The notes under the pieces: generated by a model
The model's input: only the letters and a program-made list of their open reading frames with translations
Database searches by the model: none
What the model was told of the DNA's origin: nothing
Position numbers and translations under genes: made by a program
From: an uncultured Ignavibacteriales bacterium
GTDB lineage: Bacteria > Bacteroidota > Ignavibacteria > Ignavibacteriales > Ignavibacteriaceae
DNA length: 11,369 nucleotides
NCBI GenBank assembly: GCA_903915485.1
Contig: CAIWTC010000100.1
Coordinates: 1-11,369 of the forward strand
Direction of reading: 5' to 3'
In this document: positions 6,231-11,369 of the stretch, piece by piece
Numbering within the stretch: the stretch's first letter is position 1
Layout of the letters: the number at the start of each line of letters is the position of its first letter

Positions 6231-7766
6231 ATGAACCGAATAACTTTTAATTATCTTATAGCCTTATTACTGATTACTTCAGTCAGTCTATCCGCGCAGA
6301 TAAAAAGAATTGTAAATGTCACAAACAGTAAAGAGTTTGTTAATGCGCTGCAAGATTTAAAAGAATGGGACAGGATAAATGTTCTGCCCGGCGAATATGA
6401 CTTTCAAAAAAGAATGACAGTTTCAGTTGCCGCAACAGAAAGACTCCCAATCACAATTTCCGCCAAAGAACCGGGTAAAACAATTATAAAGAATCAATCT
6501 TGGTTGATATTTAAGAATTCATCTTACATCACCATCGAAGGGTTTGATTTTCAAAGCACAGACGGTCCTGTTATAGAACTGCTAGGGTGTAATAATATTA
6601 GAATAACCAACAACACTTTTCATCTTAAAGAAACTGTTCCTTCAATTTGGGTGATGATAAAAGGGGACTCGGACCTCAAAAAAAACACCAGTCACCACAA
6701 CCGTGTTGACCATAACCTATTCGAAAACAAAAAACTGCTCGGCAACTTTGTTACTATTGAAGGAGTTCAGTCACCAGAGTTTCAAGTTTCACAACATGAC
6801 AGAATCGATAACAACTATTTCCGCAATATCGGTCCGCGCGTGGAAAATGTTCTTGAAGCAATCCGCGTCGGATGGGCAGATATTTCAATGTCAAGCGGAT
6901 TCACAGTCATAGAGAAAAACCTTTTTGAAAAATGCGACGGCGACCCTGAAGTAGTATCAGTTAAATCTTCCGATGACACTATCCGTTACAATACTTTCAG
7001 AGAATGCCTTGGAGTGCTTTCACTGAGGCACGGCAACCGTTCTTATGTTGACGGAAACTTTTTCCTTGGCAACGGAAGAACCGGAACATTCCTTGACAGT
7101 ACCGGAAAAACTTGGACACTAGGCACAGGCGGCATCCGTTTCTACGGCGACAATATGAAAATCGTAAACAACTATTTTGAGGGCCTGACAGGTCAGAAGT
7201 GGGATGCATCTTTAGCCCTCACAAGCGGCAACACCGATTACGGAATGGGAATGCCCCTTACGAAACACTACCGCGCAAGATATACTGTTGTTGCTTTCAA
7301 CACTTTTATTAACAATGTCAGTAACATAGAGGTTGGATATGACGGCGACGGATTTCAGGGTAATTGGTGGAGACTCCCTCCTGTAGAAATTACTGTAGCA
7401 AATAATATTGTAGTCGGCAGCAACGGTGATTTAGTAAAAGTTTTTCAAGAGCCCATCAACTCAACCTGGATTGGCAATGTCGTTTCTCCAAAAGATAACA
7501 AAGCCTTTAACAGACAATTTAATGAAAATGAAGTCGCAGTTGCAGACCCGCAACTTACATTGATTGATGGAATTTGGCGATTGACTAAAGTAAGTCCTGC
7601 AAGAGGCAGAGCGTTGGGGAATTTTCCTTATGTGTCAAACGATGTTGACGGGCAAGCGCGTACAAACCCTAAAGACTTGGGTTGTGACCAGGTATCAGAT
7701 TCCCCCTCAGTAAATAAACCGTTGACTAAAAATGATGTCGGTCCGGATTGGATTAATTTTAAATAG
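6231..7766 (+). CDS. Family 6 polysaccharide lyase (alginate lyase/chondroitinase B type)
   Basis: A 511-residue exported enzyme expected to cleave uronic-acid polysaccharides such as alginate or chondroitin/dermatan sulphate by beta-elimination. Residues 1-22 are a signal peptide ending in 'SLSA'. The rest is a right-handed parallel beta-helix with recurring 'N-N-x-F' turns ('ITNNTFHL', 'DNNYFRNIG', 'VNNYFEGL', 'AFNTFINN'). The PL6 core is intact: Lys245 ('VSVKSS') and Arg266 ('LSLRHG') are 21 residues apart, exactly as Lys250 and Arg271 of chondroitinase B. Asp238 and Glu240 sit where that enzyme has its calcium-binding acidic residues. The tail 'NDVGPDWINF' is also usual for PL6. Length fits a single-domain PL6; there is no type IX sorting tail, so it is probably periplasmic. 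ATG 6231 is supported by the signal peptide and AGGAAA ten bases upstream. It is not surrounded by other polysaccharide-use genes. Substrate cannot be told from sequence alone. Confidence 0.92.
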   Translation: MNRITFNYLIALLLITSVSLSAQIKRIVNVTNSKEFVNALQDLKEWDRINVLPGEYDFQKRMTVSVAATERLPITISAKEPGKTIIKNQSWLIFKNSSYITIEGFDFQSTDGPVIELLGCNNIRITNNTFHLKETVPSIWVMIKGDSDLKKNTSHHNRVDHNLFENKKLLGNFVTIEGVQSPEFQVSQHDRIDNNYFRNIGPRVENVLEAIRVGWADISMSSGFTVIEKNLFEKCDGDPEVVSVKSSDDTIRYNTFRECLGVLSLRHGNRSYVDGNFFLGNGRTGTFLDSTGKTWTLGTGGIRFYGDNMKIVNNYFEGLTGQKWDASLALTSGNTDYGMGMPLTKHYRARYTVVAFNTFINNVSNIEVGYDGDGFQGNWWRLPPVEITVANNIVVGSNGDLVKVFQEPINSTWIGNVVSPKDNKAFNRQFNENEVAVADPQLTLIDGIWRLTKVSPARGRALGNFPYVSNDVDGQARTNPKDLGCDQVSDSPSVNKPLTKNDVGPDWINFK

Positions 7767-7814
7767 TATAGAAAATAGTTATATTAGCAAGAATATTTTG
7801 TAACTATTACTATG
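7762..7814. promoter_or_regulatory. Symmetric ATAGT/ACTAT cluster over the start of the AlbA_2 gene
   Basis: ATAGT occurs at 7763-7767 and 7775-7779, and its complement ACTAT at 7803-7807 and 7809-7813, the last one reaching into the ATG. The inner pair extends to a perfect eight-base inverted repeat, AATAGTTA (7774-7781) and TAACTATT (7801-7808), with a further TATT/AATA pairing inside. Read as DNA this looks like an operator for the winged-helix protein encoded next; read as RNA it is a hairpin that would cover the translation start. No Shine-Dalgarno is visible in front of 7812. Confidence 0.35.
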
Positions 7815-9296
7815 ACTAAACAAGAACTTATTCACAGACTTCAAGAGATTGAATGGGAGGACTTCGAAGTAAAGGAAGCCGCTCATGGTCTTCCTAAAAA
7901 CAGCTGGGATACAGTAAGTGCATTTTCAAATACTGTTGGCGGATGGATTATTTTTGGCATCAAAGAATCCAATAAAAGGTATGAGGCAACAGGGCTTTCA
8001 AATCCATCAAAAATCGAACAAGATTTTACGACCGCACTGAGGGGAGACAAATTTAATGTTAAGATGAATCCTGTTTGTAAAAAATATGATTTTGATGGGA
8101 AAATAGTTCTTGCCTTTTATATATCAGTATCAGATAAAAAACCTGTTTATTTTAATTCTCTAATAAATACTTTTATCCGCACAGGCAGCGGCGACCAAAG
8201 AGCAACTAAAGAAGAAGTTGATTCTATGTATCGGAACCAGGCATTCGGTACTCAAACAGATAAAACAATTTTTAACTCCGACATCTCCTGGTTAGATAAT
8301 TTTTCATTGGTAAGTTACCGTGATTATATCCGCCGTAACAATCCTTCACATATTTATAATAGTCTAACAGATATAGAATTTCTTGAGAAACTAAGAGTTT
8401 CAATAGACGGAAAGATTTCTTACAGCGGATTATTTTTTCTTGGAAAAAATGAAAAGATACAATCTGTCATTACCGACTTTCGCATTGATTATTTTGAGAT
8501 TCCGGGGGTCAGTTACTCGGACGCAAAAACGCGATATACTTTCCGCCTAGGTGAACATGAAAATATCTGGCAATATTATTTTGCTATCTTTAACCGATTA
8601 GCCCGGCAAATAGAATTGCCATTTAAACTTCAGGCTGATGGTTCCTCTACAACAGATTATCCATATTTGGAGGCTCTTCGCGAAGCATTAGTGAATCTAC
8701 TTCAGCATACCGAATATTTTAGTCCGATGAAACCGAGGATCCGTTCATTCTTTGACCGAATTGAATTTTTTAATTCGGGTTCGTTACCAAGACCTTTAGA
8801 AACCATTATTGCGGAGGATATTTCCTTACCGCGAAATGGAATAATTGCTAAACTCTTCAGAGTTGCTAATCTATCCGAGAATGGAGGCTACGGTTTCGAA
8901 AAAATGCTAAAAGGGTGGAAAACCTATAATAACACCGCCCCCCAATATACAGCAGATATAGATTCCTTTAAGGTTACATTTAACACCTTAAAAGAGGATA
9001 TAAACAGTAATGCTGATGCTCAGGATAAAGAAAAAGGTGGCCAAACGGGTGGCCAAACGGGTGGCCAAAGAGAACAGTTACCAAAAATAACACCAAAGCA
9101 ATTCAATGTGCTGAGTTTAATTTCAGCAAATCCTTCAATTACCCGAAAAGAACTTTCCGAAGTTTTAGGAATTAATGAATCTGCAGTACGGAAATATTTT
9201 GATGTGTTAAAGAAAAAAGGCGTACTTGAACGAATGGGAAAAACAACAGATAGTTATTGGAAAATACTTATTAACCCTGACGAATTTAAAGATTAA
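7812..9296 (+). CDS. AlbA_2 (Schlafen-type) / GHKL-like ATPase / winged-helix regulator
   Basis: A 494-residue soluble protein of the family often labelled RecG-like or 'divergent AAA-4', although it has no helicase motifs. Residues about 14-130 are an AlbA_2 nucleic-acid-binding domain ('EVKEAAHGLPKNSWDTVSAF', 'GGWIIFGIKES', 'FIRTGSGDQRATKEEV'). Residues about 285-370 resemble the degenerate GHKL ATPase part (HATPase_c_4): 'EALREALVNLLQHTEY' with Glu291 and Asn295 as the N-box, 'DRIEFFNSGSLP', 'LPRNGIIAKLFR' and 'GGYGFEKM'. A linker at 409-419 is GGQTGGQTGGQ, encoded by a 12-base tandem repeat. Residues about 427-487 are a winged-helix domain ('TRKELSEVLGINESAVRKYF', 'LKKKGVLERMG'). Family members are presumed transcription regulators or RNA-binding proteins; some relatives sit in defence or mobile regions, but I see no partner here. 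Start ATG 7812 lies inside a symmetric repeat cluster; no Shine-Dalgarno. Confidence 0.88.
   Translation: MTKQELIHRLQEIEWEDFEVKEAAHGLPKNSWDTVSAFSNTVGGWIIFGIKESNKRYEATGLSNPSKIEQDFTTALRGDKFNVKMNPVCKKYDFDGKIVLAFYISVSDKKPVYFNSLINTFIRTGSGDQRATKEEVDSMYRNQAFGTQTDKTIFNSDISWLDNFSLVSYRDYIRRNNPSHIYNSLTDIEFLEKLRVSIDGKISYSGLFFLGKNEKIQSVITDFRIDYFEIPGVSYSDAKTRYTFRLGEHENIWQYYFAIFNRLARQIELPFKLQADGSSTTDYPYLEALREALVNLLQHTEYFSPMKPRIRSFFDRIEFFNSGSLPRPLETIIAEDISLPRNGIIAKLFRVANLSENGGYGFEKMLKGWKTYNNTAPQYTADIDSFKVTFNTLKEDINSNADAQDKEKGGQTGGQTGGQREQLPKITPKQFNVLSLISANPSITRKELSEVLGINESAVRKYFDVLKKKGVLERMGKTTDSYWKILINPDEFKD
9036..9069 (+). repeat. 12-base in-frame tandem repeat (GGQT linker)
   Basis: GGTGGCCAAACG is present at 9036-9047 and 9048-9059, followed by ten matching bases at 9060-9069, with no mismatch between copies. 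It encodes the glycine-glutamine linker between the ATPase-like and winged-helix parts of the AlbA_2 protein. Perfect copies mean recent slippage or selection; because the unit is a multiple of three, gain or loss of copies would change linker length without breaking the frame. Confidence 0.95.
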
Positions 9297-9321
9297 TCTG
9301 CTAACTTCTTGATGGCATAAA

Positions 9322-9338
9322 TTGTTCTACCAGAACAA
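9322..9338. terminator. Hairpin between convergent genes
   Basis: TTGTTCT and AGAACAA form a perfect seven-base stem around the loop ACC. It lies 26 bases past the stop of the AlbA_2 gene (+) and 14 bases past the stop of the GNAT fusion (-). On the minus strand the stem is followed by TTTATG, on the plus strand by an A-run, so it is better placed to end the minus-strand gene. The stem has only two G-C pairs and the U-tract is short: a weak or bidirectional terminator. Confidence 0.5.
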
Positions 9339-9351
9339 AAATAAACGCCTA

Positions 9352-9972
9352 CTATTTATCCATCTCAAGACAAAACAACTGCTGCCCGTTCAATTCAGTT
9401 TTCTCGAAACCCATTTTGCCGAGATAACTGTCGTGTTTGGCATTACCGGATTCGCAATAGATTTTCTTAACCTGTTTCTTTGAGAAAATATTTTTGTAAA
9501 CATACTTCCCTATTTTCAAATCACGGTATCCGGGGATTACATAATCTAGATGAATGAATAAACTTTCGTGGTCATGTTCTTCCGCAAGAATAAGTCCTGC
9601 CGGAATTGAGTTTCTTAAAATAAAAAATACTGTAGTGTCTTTAACGGGGCTGTATGAAAAAGAGGGGAGATACTTTGTGATATCTTCTTTGTGGAAATCA
9701 AGGAAGTACTCCAAGTATTCGGAATCATGCATTACTTCCAATATACGGAAAAACTCTTCCGCCTTGAAAATATCCCAAATGTAATAAAGGTCAACAACGG
9801 CAATGAATCCGTTAAGCACTCCCACGGGAATTGCGTGAACCATAAAACCATATATCGAAAATATCGCGGCACCGACAAAATTAATAACACGCAGTTTAAC
9901 AATTCCGCTCATCATGAGCGAAACCGCAACAAGCACCGAACCTATATAGCCGATAATTTCTGCTGTTTGAAT
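9352..9972 (-). CDS. YgjV-like membrane domain fused to GNAT acetyltransferase, probable ATT start
   Basis: About 206 residues if started at ATT 9972. The N-terminal 80 residues hold three hydrophobic helices ('IIGYIGSVLVAVSLMM', 'LRVINFVGAAIFSIYGF', 'IPVGVLNGFIAVVDLYYIW'), a pattern seen in YgjV-like inner-membrane proteins. The C-terminal half is a GNAT-type acetyltransferase: 'YVIPGYRDLKIGKYVY' (about 144-159) is the acetyl-CoA motif A region and 'YLGKMGF' (about 183-189) the motif B end. Substrate is unknown. A GTG at 9936 would cut into the first membrane helix. Twelve codons further up, ATT at 9972-9970 stands five bases after GGAG (9981-9978), giving 'MQTAEIIGYIGS', which looks like the normal start of this family; no ATG, GTG or TTG lies between the in-frame TAG and that point. 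Membrane-anchored enzyme, probably cytoplasmic-facing. Confidence 0.8.
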   Translation of the reverse strand: MQTAEIIGYIGSVLVAVSLMMSGIVKLRVINFVGAAIFSIYGFMVHAIPVGVLNGFIAVVDLYYIWDIFKAEEFFRILEVMHDSEYLEYFLDFHKEDITKYLPSFSYSPVKDTTVFFILRNSIPAGLILAEEHDHESLFIHLDYVIPGYRDLKIGKYVYKNIFSKKQVKKIYCESGNAKHDSYLGKMGFEKTELNGQQLFCLEMDK

Positions 9973-9977
9973 AGTAA

Positions 9978-9981
9978 CTCC
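9978..9981 (-). promoter_or_regulatory. Ribosome binding site that decides an ATT start
   Basis: On the minus strand TTGGAG is followed by TTACT and then ATT CAA ACA. The GGAG core is five bases from the ATT, the usual Shine-Dalgarno distance. The GTG at 9936 has no such site ahead of it. This supports initiation at 9972. Confidence 0.5.
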
Positions 9982-10127
9982 AAGAATAATAAATACTAAA
10001 CTCTAAAATACGGATAATTAAGAGAGCATAAAAGTAAGGGTGCCATTAGCCGTCGTTGTATTCCCACCAAAATATTTGTAATTTCTTTAATAGATTTAGT
10101 TGAAATATTTAATCCCGAAAGAATTAT

Positions 10128-10763
10128 ATGGTATTGCTGAACGAAACAGAAGCAAGAGCAATCGGCTCACTTATTGAAAAAGAGTTTACAACTCCGGAAT
10201 ATTATCCGCTGACATTGAATGCGCTGGTAAACGCATGCAGTCAGAAGTCAAACAGGGAACCCGTTGTTCAGTATGATGATACTGCGATAAGTTCAGCAAT
10301 TGAAAGTCTGCGAGAAAAGAAATTTGTGATTCGCATTACCGGCGCCGATATCCGCGTACCGAAGTATCGCGAAATATTTACAGAGCACTATAATTTTTCA
10401 CAGGAAGAGATTGCCGTTGTTACTGTACTTTTGCTTCGCGGACCCCAAACTCCAGGGGAGATTAGAACCAGAACAGGCAGACTTCATGAATTTGCAAACC
10501 CCTCCGAAGTTATGGCGGTTCTTGATAAACTAATTAGTCGGGAAGGCGATGCGATGGCAGTAAAACTCCCCCGTCAACCCGGGAAGGATGCAAGGTATAT
10601 GCATCTGTTTTGCGGTGAACCGGTAATTTCAGAGACTCCTGTTGAGGTTAGTCCAAACACTGAGGCTCGAATTATCCTTTTAGAAAGTGAAATTAGTACT
10701 TTACGCAATGAAATAGAAGGCCTTAAGGAACAGTTTAGAGATTTTAAGAAGCAGTTTGAATAA
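10128..10763 (+). CDS. yceH: YceH family protein (DUF480), double winged-helix
   Basis: A 211-residue cytoplasmic protein of the YceH/UPF0502 (DUF480) family. The N-terminal signature is intact: 'LNETEARAIGSLIEKEFTTP' then 'EYYPLTLNALVNACSQKSNR' and 'EPVV' (residues 4-47), the first winged-helix unit. The second unit covers about 90-165 with 'VTVLLLRGPQTPGEIRTRTG' and 'RLHEF'. Residues 178-211 form a heptad-like coiled coil ('ILLESEISTLRNEIEGLKEQ'), as in the E. coli protein. The winged-helix folds suggest DNA binding, but a firm biological role has not been established to my knowledge. ATG 10128 gives the expected N-terminus; the ribosome binding site is weak (cgaaag). It has its own upstream region and diverges from the GNAT fusion. 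Confidence 0.93.
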   Translation: MVLLNETEARAIGSLIEKEFTTPEYYPLTLNALVNACSQKSNREPVVQYDDTAISSAIESLREKKFVIRITGADIRVPKYREIFTEHYNFSQEEIAVVTVLLLRGPQTPGEIRTRTGRLHEFANPSEVMAVLDKLISREGDAMAVKLPRQPGKDARYMHLFCGEPVISETPVEVSPNTEARIILLESEISTLRNEIEGLKEQFRDFKKQFE

Positions 10764-10770
10764 GCTTATA

Positions 10771-10885
10771 TTAATGATGTTCAACAGTCTCCATCTCTAC
10801 AAATGATGGTACATTTCCTTGTATTATAAGGTCAGAGTCTATCTTCTCTAATGAAATTAATCACACTTGCAACCGCAATAAACAT
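10771..10885 (-). pseudogene. Possible degraded C-terminal gene remnant in two frames
   Basis: Just downstream of the DUF2264 gene on the same strand, an ATG at 10885 preceded by AGGA (nine bases) opens 17 codons ('MFIAVASVINFIREDRL') and stops at 10832. An overlapping frame (10860 down to 10771) reads as a protein-like tail, ending '...IQGNVPSFVEMETVEHH' and a TAA. Joining the two needs one frameshift. I do not recognise either part. The composition looks more protein-like than typical intergenic DNA here, but the piece is short and may be chance. Confidence 0.2.
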
Positions 10886-10896
10886 GACAATACTTC

Positions 10897-11369
10897 CTAC
10901 TTTTCTTTAATCGAATGATCTGGAAACATGTTTTCGCCTGACCATATTTTCTTGCCGGTCCAAGGTGCTTCAGGAGATGACCAAAACTCATCATCAATCG
11001 GCAGTCCAAGCGGCAAAAAACCTACAGAGCATAAATATAAACTGCCTGTTGAAATATAACCCTCAGCGATATCTTTTTGATGTCCGCAAAATCCTATTTG
11101 CAGCCAGCCTTTATCATCAAAAGTTCCGGATGCTTCCATTGTTCTTTTGATTACTGCAGTCAAAGCACATCGGACCTGCGCCGGTTTTATTTCCTGAGGT
11201 AATTTCTTCATTAGTGAAATATGACCCAGCAATTGAAAAACGCCGACTCTATACCCCAATGACCTGCCGATTGCAGGGAAGGTTCCTTCGGGAGAAATTA
11301 ATCTTTCCTGTATAGCGGCGTATCTTTGACCGCGAACCAGACACTTATCATATTCTCTACCCAAGTCGA
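10897..11369 (-). CDS. DUF2264 family protein, C-terminal part (cut by window edge)
   Basis: The last 155 or so residues of a DUF2264 protein; the frame stays open to the end of the window, so the true start is outside (the TTG at 11364 is internal). Family landmarks are clear: 'RYAAIQERLISPEGTFPAIG', 'RSLGYRVGVFQLLGH', 'PAQVRCALTAVIKRTMEASG', 'TFDDKGWLQIGFCGHQ', 'GYISTGSLYLCSVGFLPLGL', 'DEFWSSPEAPWTGKKIWSGE' and the closing 'PDHSIKEK'. The family, usually about 600 or more residues, is thought to have an alpha/alpha-barrel fold and travels with carbohydrate-degrading genes; I recall that some members have been described as glycoside hydrolases, but cannot confirm that from here. No signal peptide can be judged because the N-terminus is missing. 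Together with the PL6 lyase it hints at uronic-acid glycan use, although the two are over 3 kb apart on opposite strands. Confidence 0.88.
   Translation of the reverse strand, partial: DLGREYDKCLVRGQRYAAIQERLISPEGTFPAIGRSLGYRVGVFQLLGHISLMKKLPQEIKPAQVRCALTAVIKRTMEASGTFDDKGWLQIGFCGHQKDIAEGYISTGSLYLCSVGFLPLGLPIDDEFWSSPEAPWTGKKIWSGENMFPDHSIKEK

Noticed and set aside
9554..9999. Two plus-strand frames opposite the GNAT fusion
   Set aside because: Rich in Lys/Asn without domain pattern and without ribosome binding site; the minus-strand gene explains the region.
11362..11364. TTG as the real start of the DUF2264 gene
   Set aside because: The frame continues upstream to the window edge and the known family is several hundred residues longer, so the window simply cuts the gene.
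1..11369. CRISPR array, transposase gene or phage genes
   Set aside because: No regularly spaced repeats of CRISPR length and no recombinase, integrase or structural phage gene in any frame; the only element-like unit is the one around the four-helix-bundle gene.

Overview
The window looks like chromosomal DNA of a free-living, AT-rich member of the Bacteroidota/Chlorobiota branch, most likely an Ignavibacteria-type organism. The main reasons are the large secreted protein at 1441-3783, whose C-terminus carries the 'NYPNPFNPST' type IX secretion sorting-domain signature typical of that branch, the many signal-peptide proteins, and the weak or absent Shine-Dalgarno sequences in front of several genes. 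The lineage is an inference from gene content, not from a marker gene.

Layout. 28-834 (+) encodes an exported LA_2272-type surface repeat protein. It converges on a small SpoIIAA/STAS-like protein (858-1229, -), with an AT-only palindrome at the junction. 1441-3783 (-) is a secreted beta-propeller-like protein with Asp-boxes and a type IX sorting tail, followed by a good intrinsic terminator (1379-1409). Upstream of it is a 536-base gene-free region (3784-4319). This holds a perfect CRP-family palindrome, a degenerate second copy, an 11-bp-phased direct repeat between them, a plausible promoter for the secreted protein, and a seven-codon open frame behind a very strong ribosome binding site. 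Then come a PEGA-domain lipoprotein (4320-4718, +) and a rubrerythrin (4930-5430, +). Next is a four-helix-bundle (23S rRNA intervening-sequence type) protein gene (5516-5884, +), framed by a 25-bp inverted repeat that ends five bases before a tRNA-Arg(CCU) gene (5948-6020).

Downstream are a family 6 polysaccharide lyase (6231-7766, +) with the catalytic Lys/Arg pair intact, and an AlbA_2/GHKL-like/winged-helix regulator (7812-9296, +) with a 12-base tandem repeat in its linker and a symmetric repeat cluster over its start. A membrane-anchored YgjV-like/GNAT fusion (9352-9972, -) seems to start at ATT. A YceH/DUF480 protein (10128-10763, +) and the C-terminal part of a DUF2264 protein (10897-11369, -, running off the window) complete the set.

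How the genes relate. No long operon is visible; most genes appear to be single transcription units with their own intergenic regions. Two genes (the lyase and DUF2264) suggest use of uronic-acid polysaccharides, but no SusC/SusD pair, transporter or other lyase lies beside them. Rubrerythrin points to peroxide detoxification in an anaerobe or microaerophile. I do not see a complete new multi-gene system. The items most worth checking are the inverted-repeat unit around the four-helix-bundle gene, the CRP-like operator, the ATT start, and the symmetric repeat cluster in front of the AlbA_2 regulator.
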